From a virus: a stretch of DNA of 56,248 bases. The stretch spans positions 1 to 56,248 of IMG/VR virus record IMGVR_UViG_3300027917_000053; one strand, written 5' to 3'. The position numbers and the translations under genes are program-made. Below are positions 27,151-36,069 of the stretch, piece by piece (positions within the stretch are counted from its first letter, which is position 1; each line of letters opens with the position of its first letter). The notes beneath the pieces are model-generated. The model searched no databases, was not told the DNA's origin, and saw nothing but the letters and a program-made list of their open reading frames with translations.

Positions 27151-27558
27151 TTAATAAGACATGAAAATTAACGGGTGCTTATTTCCATCAATTCCTACTT
27201 TCTGAAGTTCGGATAAAACATACATCTTAAATTCGTGAAAAGTTTGATCATCTTTCATTTCATCAGTGCTTACACCAATCCTAATTCTATTTGGAAATAG
27301 ATGAAATTTAAGCTTTCTTTCTCTAAATCTATGATGCTTCCATTCGATTAGATGATAAATATTTCTGGAACTTTTTAAGAACTTATCTCTGTTGACTATA
27401 TTAGTTCGTAAACTAAAATACTCAGACGATATTTTTTTGGTGAACATAAGTGTCTTGAGTGCTTTTATAACATCTGGATATCTCCAAGGACTAACTATGT
27501 ATATCCCAAAAATAACTGATGAAGTACCATAATATACATCTTTTTCATATCCTGTCAT
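27151..27558 (-). CDS. IGV/QTxxEF-family small protein
   Basis: The start chosen is ATG 27558 behind a clear AAGGAGG site, not the longer frame that would overlap the upstream gene. Encodes 135 residues. The C-terminal unit IRIGVSTDEMKDDQTFHEFKMYV (given here as one motif region), followed by LSELQKVGI, defines a family shared with the next four genes and with the 43.0-44.8 kb cluster. N-terminal half is variable. Function unknown. Confidence 0.7.
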   Translation of the reverse strand: MTGYEKDVYYGTSSVIFGIYIVSPWRYPDVIKALKTLMFTKKISSEYFSLRTNIVNRDKFLKSSRNIYHLIEWKHHRFRERKLKFHLFPNRIRIGVSTDEMKDDQTFHEFKMYVLSELQKVGIDGNKHPLIFMSY

Positions 27559-27577
27559 TTTAACTACCTCCTTAAAA

Positions 27578-27916
27578 CTATGTAAAAAATACCATTCTAA
27601 ACCCTTCGGTATCAATTCCAAAATCTTCTAGTTGTGAACGAACATAACTATCAAATTCCTTAAGTGTTTGGTCTCCTTTCATTTCTTTCACATTGACTCC
27701 AATTTTCATATTTTTAACATATAACATGATAGTTAATTTTCCACGGGTCATTTTTATTTTAGGTTCGGAAATGAGTTTTCTCATTTTATAGTATAAATTT
27801 TCTTTTATTTCAGGAAACTCAGATAGGAGTAATTCTTTTATTTTTGGTATTAAGTATTCGAATGTATAGATGTCAGTAAAACTAATACCACAATAAGTAA
27901 CTTCAGGTATTCCCAT
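27578..27916 (-). CDS. IGV/QTxxEF-family small protein
   Basis: The start chosen is ATG 27916 (AAAGG site 7 nt before); a TTG upstream at 27931 has no site. Encodes 112 residues: N-terminal TYCGISFTDIY, a basic middle strand, then MKIGVNVKEMKGDQTLKEF and QLEDFGI, ending in VFFT like the 28311 gene. It is the sister of that gene. Confidence 0.72.
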   Translation of the reverse strand: MGIPEVTYCGISFTDIYTFEYLIPKIKELLLSEFPEIKENLYYKMRKLISEPKIKMTRGKLTIMLYVKNMKIGVNVKEMKGDQTLKEFDSYVRSQLEDFGIDTEGFRMVFFT

Positions 27917-27933
27917 TTTTCTACCTTTCAATT

Positions 27934-28287
27934 TTAATAACCATTTACGTATATTGCCATATCATCTCTTGAGAATTTGGGTTCTGTTATCTTTCCTAAT
28001 TCTGAGATAACGTAATCTTTGAACTCATTCAGTGGGGTATTTGGATTTTTCATTCCAATCCCGATATAGACTTTTTTTACAAATACTTCAAAGTTTAAGT
28101 TTTTATGAGTTAAACTTATATAAGATAATTTTTTACGTGACTGAAAACGTATCCCACTTTTATATTCCGTCCTTGGAAGGAATGAGTCTAATCTAAGAAG
28201 ATATAGTATATAAATAAAGTCACGTATTTCTTTATATTCGTTTATATTATCTATAACTACTCCCACTTTAGCATTATAACACCACAT
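27934..28287 (-). CDS. IGV/QTxxEF-family small protein
   Basis: Encodes 117 residues. N-terminal VGVVIDNINEYKEIRDFIY, then a basic strand NLNFEVFVKKVYIGIG, then TPLNEFKDYVISELGKI. It is closest to the 28666 gene (same N-terminal layout). Alternation of the two subtypes along the cluster suggests duplication of a gene pair. Ribosome site is weak, a G-run well upstream. Confidence 0.7.
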   Translation of the reverse strand: MWCYNAKVGVVIDNINEYKEIRDFIYILYLLRLDSFLPRTEYKSGIRFQSRKKLSYISLTHKNLNFEVFVKKVYIGIGMKNPNTPLNEFKDYVISELGKITEPKFSRDDMAIYVNGY

Positions 28288-28310
28288 CTTTTAAAGACCC
28301 CCCCTTTTTT

Positions 28311-28652
28311 CTATGTAAAGAAAACCAAATGTCTTTTTACTTTAATTTTGATCTTAAATAATTCTTCAGTAACAATTCTTTCAAAGTCAAGAAGAGATTG
28401 ATTATTTTTCATTTTATCTACATTGACTCCAATTTTTATATTCCTACTGAATATTATATAAGTTAACATTCCTTTAGTTATAACTATTTTATTGAGAGGA
28501 ATAAGACCTCTTATTTCTTGATACTCCAATCCAAATCCTACTAATCGTGAGAACTTAGCTTCAAGTAAATCTTTTATTATAGGCAATAATTTCTTATAGC
28601 TATAAATATCATAAAAGTATACTCCACAGTAAACTTCTTTGGTTTTCTTCAC
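28311..28652 (-). CDS. IGV/QTxxEF-family small protein
   Basis: Encodes 113 residues from a GTG start with a GGGGGA site. N-terminal VYCGVYFYDIYSYKKLL, then IKIGVNVDKMKNNQSLLDF and a closing HLVFFT. Sister of the 27578 gene. The QTxxEF motif has become QSLLDF. Function unknown. Confidence 0.7.
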   Translation of the reverse strand: MKKTKEVYCGVYFYDIYSYKKLLPIIKDLLEAKFSRLVGFGLEYQEIRGLIPLNKIVITKGMLTYIIFSRNIKIGVNVDKMKNNQSLLDFERIVTEELFKIKIKVKRHLVFFT

Positions 28653-28665
28653 TTTTCCCCCTTTT

Positions 28666-29019
28666 CTAAAATAGTCGACTGGTATATAAAATCATATCCT
28701 TCTTTTTAAATCCAGTAAAACCAAGATCTTTTAATTCTTTAATGACAAAGGATTTAAAGTCTTTTAGAGGAACATTGTTTCTTTCTACTTCAGTCCCTAC
28801 GTAAAGTCTTTTTACATAAATCTCAAAGACTAAATTTTTATAAGGAGTTCGAATGTAATTAAATTTACTGCATTTTTCCACATATAAATTATTCTTATTG
28901 GCTATTCTATGTCGACTAATAGCTTTTTTATTAAGATATAAACAATATACAAATTCCCTTAGTTCTTTATGCTTAGATGCGTCTACTACTATTCCTACAA
29001 ATAGTTTATCATTCCACAT
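28666..29019 (-). CDS. IGV/QTxxEF-family small protein
   Basis: Start ATG 29019 with GGGGAGG 6 nt upstream, inside the end of the previous gene, so translation is coupled. Encodes 117 residues, the same length as its sister at 27934: VGIVVDASKHKELREFVYCLYL, then YVKRLYVGTEV and VPLKDFKSFVIKELKDLGF. Function unknown. Confidence 0.72.
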   Translation of the reverse strand: MWNDKLFVGIVVDASKHKELREFVYCLYLNKKAISRHRIANKNNLYVEKCSKFNYIRTPYKNLVFEIYVKRLYVGTEVERNNVPLKDFKSFVIKELKDLGFTGFKKKDMILYTSRLF

Positions 29020-29227
29020 CTTTTTCCTCCCCTTTATATCCTTCACAGTTAACCGGTTTCTGAGGAATAAAACCCTCAGAAGTCCTTTTATCAATATACT
29101 CTTTTGCTTTCTTATTAAACTTCATACAATGATAACCTTCACCTCCGAAAGTTAGATATCTACATCTTTCTTTTTCAGAGTAAAGTTTACATATATTTTC
29201 TAGTTGCTCTTTTGGTAAAAGTGACAT
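29009..29227 (-). CDS. Small Cys-containing protein
   Basis: Encodes 72 residues; AGGAG site. Cysteines in ICKLYSEKERCRYL, YHCMKF and VNCEGY suggest a small metal-binding fold, similar in style to short regulatory proteins. It is the first gene of the 25.4-29.2 kb - strand cluster, immediately next to the large repeat array. No family recognised. Confidence 0.6.
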   Translation of the reverse strand: MSLLPKEQLENICKLYSEKERCRYLTFGGEGYHCMKFNKKAKEYIDKRTSEGFIPQKPVNCEGYKGEEKDVE

Positions 29228-29242
29228 AATTGGACTCCTGAG

Positions 29243-30545
29243 GGCTTAAACTAACAATTGGTGGGGTTCTCTAAGGTGTTGGTAAACTTCTTGATCCTGG
29301 GTTTCTAAATGAATAAGATAATCTGTCTCGAAATGGGTTTCTCCGTATTCACGAAAAACTATATATTGATGGGTTTCTAATGAATATTGGTAAACTATAT
29401 CGGTACGAGTTATTAGTAATTCTGATAAACTTAAAGAAGATGGGTTTCTTAATTCTAATGATAAACTCTTTCCTGGCGGATTTTTACTTTTGTTTGGAAA
29501 ATGTTTTGGATTTGGGTTTCTATGGAATCGTGATAAATTATATGGGCGAAGGGTTTCTGTTATACCATGATAAACTTATACATTTAGGATTTCTGCGATG
29601 TAGAGGTAAACTAGCTCGGGGAGGATTTCTTCCTACCGCGGGTAAACTCATAATTAATGGGGTTCTAAATTAGAGTGGTAAACTTTTCTCATCTGAGTTA
29701 AGTTTGATTACTTGAAAAACTAGATTTTCATGGGTTACTAGCAGTACCTGATTACTATGTTCCAATGGGTTACTTAGAAATCAAGATAAACTTTCATTAA
29801 TGGGGTTTCTATTTATATATGCTAAACTAATTATTTATGGGTTTCTCTCACGAGGGGTTTCTAATATCTCTTTAGAAAAACTCGCAGATTGTGGGGTTTT
29901 TGTCAATTATGATAATTTGTCCTTAAGAGGGTTTCTTGGATTTTTCGGAAAACTCAATACCATTGGGTTTATTTCGAATTATGAAAATCTATTACTAATC
30001 GGGTTAAATTCTTTGGATAGGATAACTAGTCCAATGAGGGTTTCTTTCCAATTATGGTAAACTATGCAGATTGTGGGTTTCTAATCTTTCCTGGTAAACT
30101 ATGCAGATTGTGGGTTTCTTTTCAAATATGGTAAACTATTTTGTCATGGGTTTCTTACTCTTATCGGAAAACTAATCTCACATGGGTTTCTAGGATTTCC
30201 AGGTAAACTATTTTACTTAGGGTTCAGTTTTTAGTCTAGGAAAACTATATTTCTAAGACTTCTCCTTTAGCCAGATCACTGAGTAGTAAACTATTTTGTA
30301 ATGGGTTTCTTCTCCTTTATGATAAAAACTTATCATATTTGGATTACTATGAAATAGTGAAAAACTGTTTACGAATGGGTTACTTGATATTTTAGATAAT
30401 CTTTATAATTTTGGATTACTATTATTTATTGAAAAACTATTTAGGAGTGGGTTACTTGATATTCCAGATAATCTAAATTAACTAGGGTTTTATACGATGG
30501 TAATGAAAAATTTGCGATTTTAGGGTTTCTTAATATATAGGCTAT
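29243..30545. repeat. Main alternating 18-nt array, block 1
   Basis: GGGTTTCT-like and GRTAAACT-like 8-mers alternate with 10-nt spacers. At the left end eight consecutive motifs start at 29281, 29299, 29317, 29335, 29353, 29371, 29389 and 29407, exactly 18 nt apart; occasional steps of 17 or 19 occur later. Spacers are not conserved, except where a unit was recently duplicated (30056-30082 and 30093-30119 share an identical 11-nt spacer). Short open frames with a 12-residue period arise here only because 36 is a multiple of 3. No gene was recognised. Confidence 0.95.
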
Positions 30546-30889
30546 TCGTCGACTATAATATAAAGGTCGTATAAATATCTCCAACTCAAACTATCATATA
30601 TTTGGTTGAAGTTTATGCTATTCTTAGACTTTGCTAAATAAGCACAATAATAATGTGATACTTTACTAGTCAACATATATTTTCTCATAGTTTAACTAGA
30701 TTCTCTTGGGTTAAAATATTAAATGGAGGTAGTCTAAATATCTCTTTGGTGTTTTATGATGTGCGTAAAGTTTTCTTACATAGATAGAGTATTTCTCAGA
30801 AGCGTCAACTTCATGCGATTTTAAGAAATATAATGAATGTTTATGATATGATAAATAATGAAGAAAAACTATATCGTACATTTCTTTTT
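30546..30889. other. Non-coding gap inside array without clear repeats
   Basis: About 345 AT-rich bases with only scattered partial motifs (for example GGGTTAAA near 30710). No coding frame with a ribosome site, no tRNA and no strong hairpin seen. It may be an old array segment that decayed or the functional core of the region (promoter or origin). Confidence 0.5.
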
Positions 30890-32712
30890 CTCATTGGGTT
30901 TCTAGAAGTATTTAAAATAATCTTTATGTCAATGGGTTTCTCACACCTCCAGTAATTCTAGTTATAATACATCATTTATTTAGTTAACTAATATTAGGGG
31001 GGTTTCTAGGAAGTTTAGATATACATTACATTATTGTATTACTAAGAAATTATGGTAAACTCGTGGGTTTTCTGGGTTAAATAACTTGACTAGATACATT
31101 AAAAATTTTAGGGTTTCTTTTCTGCCAAGATAAACTAGTCCGAGTAAGGGTTACTATATATCTTGTGAAAAATAACTCACCTCCTTTAGGATTTCTAGAT
31201 GTACATGATAAACTAATCTCCTCTGGGTTACTTAAAAGATGTGATAATCTCTATTAATTAGGGTTTCTACGAAGTAATGAAAAACTAGGTTGGTCGTGGG
31301 TTAAATATTTCCCAATGATAAACTGCATCAGTTTGGATTACTCTTGCAGCACGGGTAAACTCTTGCTTATTGGATTTCTCGGCTTCAAAGATAAACTTAA
31401 ACGGAGTGGGTTAGTATAAATTAATTAGAAAAAATATCATCTTCTGGGTTTCTCCTGCCATAATGTTAAACTTTACTCTTTCGGAGTTACTATTCACAAT
31501 GGGTTAACTTACACTCACTGGGTTACTTATACATAGTGGTTAACTTACACTCACTGGGTTACTTTATAGTTGTGGTAAACTTACGCTACATGGGTTACTC
31601 TGTACATATGGTAAACTCGATAATTAAGGGTTTCTAATCTAAAAAGATAAACTTATGTTTTAAAAGTTAAATCTAAATCAAAGGTTAAATTTTAAGTATG
31701 TGGGTTTCTTCTCCTTTATAATAAACTTTAACATATTGGGTTAAATTAGAGCCCATGGTAAACTTCAGATACAAGGCTAATGGGTTAACTTTCCCCCTTC
31801 TGGGTTACTAGCTTTATGTGGTTAACTTCTCCATCATGGATTACTGACTTTTAAAGATAAACTTCGGTATTTCGAGTTGAATATAAATATGAGGTAAACT
31901 CTCTCGTTCTGGGTTATTGACCTTCCAGAGTAAACTTTAGAATGCTGAGTTAAATAATCAATATCAGTGATAAACTATCTGTCCTTGGATTTCTTTGTAG
32001 AAATGATAAAATCTTTGATTCTGGATTTCTATGCCTTATAGATAAAAACTATATTTCTATGGGTTTCTGATTTTTTTAGATAAACTTTTTCTCCTCGGGT
32101 TACTTAAAAATGTAAGATAAATTTATTCTCTCTGGGTTATTTAAGTGATTTAGATAAACTCTTCCTCCTCGGGTTACTATAGCGTGATAGTAATCTTATC
32201 CAATTCGGGTTTCTTTGGAGGGTTGGAAATCTCTTGGCCTGTGAGTTAATTTTCCTTAGTGAAAAACTTAAAACCGGTGGGTTACTCGCCGTTTTTGTTA
32301 AATAAACTATAAAATAGTGTACTAATTTGTTCTAAAGGTAAACTTTAGGTGTCTGGGTTATTTGGTGTATATGATATATAAATTTATCAAATTTACCAGA
32401 TTTGGGTTTCTTAATTTCAATGATAAACTCTATTAATTAGGGTTTCTACGAAGTTCTGGTAATCTCCTCCACCCGGGATTACTTACGACTTCAGGAAAAA
32501 ACTCAATTATTCAAGGGTTAATTTCGCTATTCGATAAACTCAGCTGTTCAGGATTACTTGCGGTTTAAGATAAACTCATCGTATCTGGTTTGAGTCCTTT
32601 TTCTAGGAAAACTCTCTTTGAATGGGGTTAAATATATAATCTTGATAACTTTATATAATTGGGTTTCTTATCGCAATGGGTAATCTTCTATGAGAGAGGG
32701 TTAATAAGTAGT
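30890..32712. repeat. Main alternating 18-nt array, block 2
   Basis: The same pattern with more GGGTTACT forms and partners GATAAACT, GGTAAACT, GATAATCT and GGAAATCT. Recent duplications are visible, such as GGTTAACTTACACTCACT at 31502 and again about 37 nt later. No open frame of credible coding character. Together with the other blocks the array occupies roughly 4.3 kb, so on the order of 200 half-sites (estimated from length divided by 18). Confidence 0.93.
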
Positions 32713-33032
32713 ATTGAAAATTAACAACGCATTTTACTTGTGTATACATTAAGTCTATCAAAAGTAGAATGTATAAAACTTGAATATGAGTGAAACCAAG
32801 AATGGTGTTTCCATCCAGTCATAATTAAATATATTATGTACTCTTTTTCAAGACTCATAATAATTCCTTAAAGTTTAGATATATCAAGATGAATTTCTCC
32901 AAAATACATTGCTCGACATGAATAATACCAATTGTTCTTAAATCGGGATAAATAACCAATATAATAAATAATCATGTCCATTATATTATCTGATTCGGTT
33001 TGGGTTAGTTGATTTCCATAGAAAACTTAAAG
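32713..33032. other. AT-rich non-repeat segment beside tRNA
   Basis: 320 bases with no gene and no clear repeat motif apart from GGGTTAGT at the right end. It is downstream of the - strand tRNA and may hold its terminator, although none is obvious. Contains GTATACATT and AATGTATA, which echo the GATACATT form of the sister array; this may be chance. Confidence 0.4.
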
Positions 33033-33105
33033 TGACACCGTAGGGATTCGAACCCTAATGACCGACTAGAAAGGCCGGTATCCTAAACCATTAGATGACG
33101 GTGCC
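33033..33105 (-). tRNA. tRNA-Glu (UUC)
   Basis: A full cloverleaf: acceptor GGCACCG with CGGTGTC (one G-U), a 3-pair D stem, anticodon stem CCGGC/GTCGG around loop CTTTCTA (anticodon TTC), 4-nt variable loop, T stem TAGGG/CCCTA with loop TTCGAAT, and discriminator A. No CCA is encoded, so host enzymes must add it. Position 37 is T where tRNA-Glu normally has A. It stands alone within the repeat array. Confidence 0.93.
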
Positions 33106-33124
33106 ATAAAATAGTATGTTCTAA

Positions 33125-33358
33125 AAACTAGTAAGGTAAACTTTACTCTTTAAGGGTTACTTCCCCTAATCGGTAAACTTTCTTTTTCGGGGTTACTTCA
33201 TTTTACGGGTAAACTTGCCTGTTTTGAGTTAATTAGGGATTGATGACAATCTTGTTTAACTAGAGTTAATTATAACTTATGAAAATTTTACGAAGTGTGG
33301 GTTACTTTCACTTTACGAAAATCTTATTACTCCTGAGTTAATGCTCATGAAGGGAAAT
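33125..33358. repeat. Main array, block 3
   Basis: Motifs at 33135, 33154, 33172, 33190, 33208 and 33226 (steps 19, 18, 18, 18, 18), with GGTAAACT alternating with GGGTTACT/GAGTTAAT, continue through GAAAATCT forms up to the stop codon of the 33359 gene. The array therefore resumes on the other side of the tRNA. Confidence 0.93.
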
Positions 33359-33940
33359 CTAATTCTTTGAAGAAGAACTTGGATTTTCCTCTTCCTTGGT
33401 TTCATGAATGATTAAAGGTTCGCTTCCAGGATATTGATCTTGTATAAAAGATTTTACTCCACCAATCATTTTTTTCATATCGTCCCTAAATCCTTCACTT
33501 TTTTTAGTCCAAGGAAGACCTTCGGCTTTACATGATAGATATTCTCCAATATCATACATGCAGTCGACTTTTCGTCCTTCTTCGATTTTTTCCAAAAGAG
33601 TTTTAAATTGTTCTTCTGTAAAAACTCCTTCCTTATGTAGGTTGGTAACAAATTTTTGAACTATGTCGAAAGATGAATCACCGTGACTCCATTCATAATT
33701 ATAAGAAAATCCTGGTCCTAAAGCAGACATATTTCCCATTTTTTCATTACATCCAAGATACCAAATAACTAAATCTCCAGGAATAAGATTCCCTGCCTCA
33801 TCAAAGGCATGTCCACAATCGGATATAAGAAAATTAAATAATTGGTCTCCTGTGGTTTCTTGAGCAATCATATCTTGAGGAAATGTATCGGTATAGATTT
33901 TAGCATAAATATCTACAGATATCACTGTTTTATTGTTCAT
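33359..33940 (-). CDS. Hypothetical protein inside repeat region
   Basis: Encodes 193 residues; strong GGAGG site before ATG. It has a beta-rich start, a mid segment DLVIWYLGCNEKMGN, a helical second half and a Ser-rich acidic tail (ENPSSSSKN). No family recognised. Overlaps the upstream gene by 11 bases, so the pair is co-translated. As one of the few genes in the array, it is a candidate binding partner for the repeat, by position only. Confidence 0.65.
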   Translation of the reverse strand: MNNKTVISVDIYAKIYTDTFPQDMIAQETTGDQLFNFLISDCGHAFDEAGNLIPGDLVIWYLGCNEKMGNMSALGPGFSYNYEWSHGDSSFDIVQKFVTNLHKEGVFTEEQFKTLLEKIEEGRKVDCMYDIGEYLSCKAEGLPWTKKSEGFRDDMKKMIGGVKSFIQDQYPGSEPLIIHETKEEENPSSSSKN

Positions 33941-34169
33941 CAGAATCCTCCGAAAGTATACTTTTTGAGACAGTAAAGCGAGCTAATCCTTTAAGAGCAG
34001 GATTTTTTAGCATTTCTTCTAATTCCCTTTGTTTTTGCTCTTGCTCAGCAAGATATTTCTTTTTCTCCTCTTTGGTCATTTGTTGAAATAATCTTTCTTC
34101 TTCTTCCAGTTTTTCGGTAATGTCTTTCAGTAAATCGTCAAAACGCATAGCTTTAACTCTCTCGACCAT
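33930..34169 (-). CDS. Small coiled-coil protein inside repeat region
   Basis: Encodes 79 residues, dominated by Glu/Lys/Gln heptads (about 10-55: DITEKLEEEERLF then EEKKKYLAEQEQKQRELEEML). This predicts a coiled coil or long helix, likely a dimer. It precedes and overlaps the 33359 gene. A helical small protein beside an iteron-like array could be an adaptor, but no DNA-binding motif is visible. Confidence 0.6.
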   Translation of the reverse strand: MVERVKAMRFDDLLKDITEKLEEEERLFQQMTKEEKKKYLAEQEQKQRELEEMLKNPALKGLARFTVSKSILSEDSDEQ

Positions 34170-34189
34170 TTTTTATACCTCATATTTAT

Positions 34190-34615
34190 GGGTTAGTATA
34201 ATATTATCTATTTCTACAAGGGTTACTAAGCATCATTGAAAAACTCTTTTAAGAAGGATTTCTACCTTTTAGTGATAAACTTTTTTACGGTGGATTACTT
34301 ATCGAAATTGATACATTCACCTGGGAAAGGGTTACTTTATCCAATTGATAAACTAGATATGGGTGGGTTACTATTTATTCCTGATAAACTTCACTTTTCT
34401 GGGTTACTTATATTTGAAAGATAAACTAAACTATTATGGAGTTATAAAATAATTAGTTTTGGTTAACTTAGATCTTGTGAGTTAATTGGAGGCGATGGAT
34501 AAACTTTTCCATATAGGATTTCTTTACTCAAATGATACTCTAAATAGAAGTGGGTTACTTTGCGTATAGGGAAAATCTACAGTTGAATGGGTTACTACCC
34601 GTTTTGGGAAAAATA
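34190..34615. repeat. Main array, block 4
   Basis: Alternating GGGTTACT/GGATTTCT and GATAAACT/GGAAAATC motifs fill the gap between two genes; the last motifs start at 34589 and 34607 and the next gene's stop codon begins at 34616. Frame-by-frame reading gives a GLLxxxDKLxxx pattern that is a by-product of the 36-nt period. Confidence 0.92.
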
Positions 34616-34969
34616 TTAACACTGTCCACCAGGGCCAGTTGCTTTATGTAATTCTTTTTCTGTCTTTTCCCACGCTTTTAAGTCAATCATATCAGTGACA
34701 TCATACATTTGATCACTATACCAAACATAGCAATGCTTACATTTAGTACATACATTCACGCAGAGTGAATCAGTAGTGATATGCTGGGTTTTGTCTGCTT
34801 TAAGATAGGGCATAACAGATTCAAGATACCCAGCGTGACGAAAATGGACATTCCCACATTCTGGACATCGAAAAAGGAATAACTCTTCTGCAGTTATCTT
34901 TTTCGGTTTAACTTTGTCTTTAAAACAATTAGGTATACTTACTTCTTTCCCTTCTTCCTTTTTGTCCAC
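34616..34969 (-). CDS. Zinc-ribbon-like small protein
   Basis: Encodes 117 residues from a GTG start (GGAG site). CPECGNVHFRH (about 35) and CTKCKHCYVWY (about 94-104) form two knuckles of a likely zinc ribbon. Such folds often bind nucleic acid or act as small regulatory subunits. It ends in GPGGQC. The gene is flanked on both sides by repeat array. Confidence 0.65.
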   Translation of the reverse strand: MDKKEEGKEVSIPNCFKDKVKPKKITAEELFLFRCPECGNVHFRHAGYLESVMPYLKADKTQHITTDSLCVNVCTKCKHCYVWYSDQMYDVTDMIDLKAWEKTEKELHKATGPGGQC

Positions 34970-35006
34970 CTTTAAACTCCTTTTTTAAAGTTATCTGTTA
35001 TCTTTA

Positions 35007-35481
35007 GGGTTTCTGTCAATGATTGGAAATCTTCTCGTTCATGGTTTACTACGGAATCATGAAACTTTATTTTGTTATGGGTTACTACTTTCAATTGAAA
35101 AATTTGTTATAAATGAGTTTATTCACTCACTCAGAAATCTTCTCTTGTAAGGGCTAATACACATATCTATGGAAATAATGGATTATTTATTTTCAAAGAA
35201 AATCTATATTTCGTAGGGTTACTGTTCGTATAAGGAAATCTCTATAACTATGGATTAATGCACAAACAAGAAAAAATCTTTTTTTCCAGAGGGTTACTTT
35301 CCGTATAGGGAAAATCTGTATAACGATGGGTTAATGCACAAACAAGAAAAAATCTATTTTGCAGTGGGTTTCTTACTCATAGTGAAAAACTATTAACATA
35401 CGGGTTAAGTTGTTATAATAAGGAAATCTTACATCCTTTGAATTTCTATTTTTCTGGGTTACTCGACATAGAAGAAAATTA
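35007..35481. repeat. Main array, block 5 (end of array)
   Basis: The array continues with many GAAAATCT and GGATTAAT variants and stops at 35474-35481, eight bases before the hairpin at 35490. Two units around 35230-35290 and 35301-35355 are near-identical and 72 nt apart, a recent duplication of two periods. Confidence 0.92.
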
Positions 35482-35489
35482 TAAAAATA

Positions 35490-35558
35490 GGAGGCTCTTT
35501 TGATATAAAATGATCCCGTTGTCTTAGGGAATACTACTTTCATACTAAAAGAGCCTCC
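35490..35558 (-). terminator. Strong hairpin terminator at edge of array
   Basis: GGAGGCTCTTTT (35490-35501) is perfectly complementary to AAAAGAGCCTCC (35547-35558), with a 45-nt loop that holds a smaller CCC/GGG stem. In the - direction it follows the 35602 gene by 43 bases and is followed by TATTTTTAT. It appears to stop transcription of the accessory genes before the array. Confidence 0.7.
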
Positions 35559-35601
35559 ACAGAAAGATAAAAAGTCATTAACTTTTTACCAAGGGGCCAA
35601 A

Positions 35602-36036
35602 TTAAGATCTGCTATGTTTATACTGTTTTCTGTCTGCTGGTTGCTGATTTTGTGGTTTTTCAGCATTATTTAACTCAACAGTAATATCAAACATAACAGG
35701 GACTGGAAGTTGAGAAACCCAAATAGTACTTGGAATTAACTCGGTATAGACGAAATCTTTTCCTTCCAAAAGTTCATTAATCCTTTTATAAACTATTTCA
35801 GGAAGGTCTTTTGATTCCTGATATTTTCGAACTTTCGTCATCTCCTCTTTATCAACCTTGAGATACTTCCCTCCATCTGAGCAAACAGGTAAGCGGTATT
35901 CTTTTTCATCCATTCGGATTCGAACTTCTCCATATAAAGTCCCTGTTACTAAAATATCACGATGACTATTATCGTTTTTATCAACATTCAAAAAAAGATC
36001 ACTCAAAGATAAAACTTCGATTGATTTAGTAGACAT
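35602..36036 (-). CDS. Hypothetical protein
   Basis: Encodes 144 residues, AGGAGG site. It shows beta strands (RDILVTGTLYGEVRIRM), a LPVCSDGGKYLKV segment, a helical centre and a basic, Gln-rich tail. No family recognised. It is the last gene of its transcript before the terminator at 35490-35558. Confidence 0.6.
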   Translation of the reverse strand: MSTKSIEVLSLSDLFLNVDKNDNSHRDILVTGTLYGEVRIRMDEKEYRLPVCSDGGKYLKVDKEEMTKVRKYQESKDLPEIVYKRINELLEGKDFVYTELIPSTIWVSQLPVPVMFDITVELNNAEKPQNQQPADRKQYKHSRS

Positions 36037-36069
36037 ATATGTCCTCCTTCGTTACGAACACCTTGAATG

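Noticed and set aside
29380-30060. Open frames of 97 and 86 codons with a 12-residue GFLxxxDKLxxx period
   Set aside because: The period is a by-product of the 36-nt DNA repeat; wobble bases of the motifs are conserved, no ribosome sites precede them, and stops interrupt the same frame soon after.
34236-34424. 62-codon + strand frame with a GLLxxxDKL pattern
   Set aside because: Same cause as above; it lies wholly within array block 4.
29243-35481. CRISPR array
   Set aside because: Repeats are only 8 nt, alternate between two forms, spacers are about 10 nt, and no cas genes are present.
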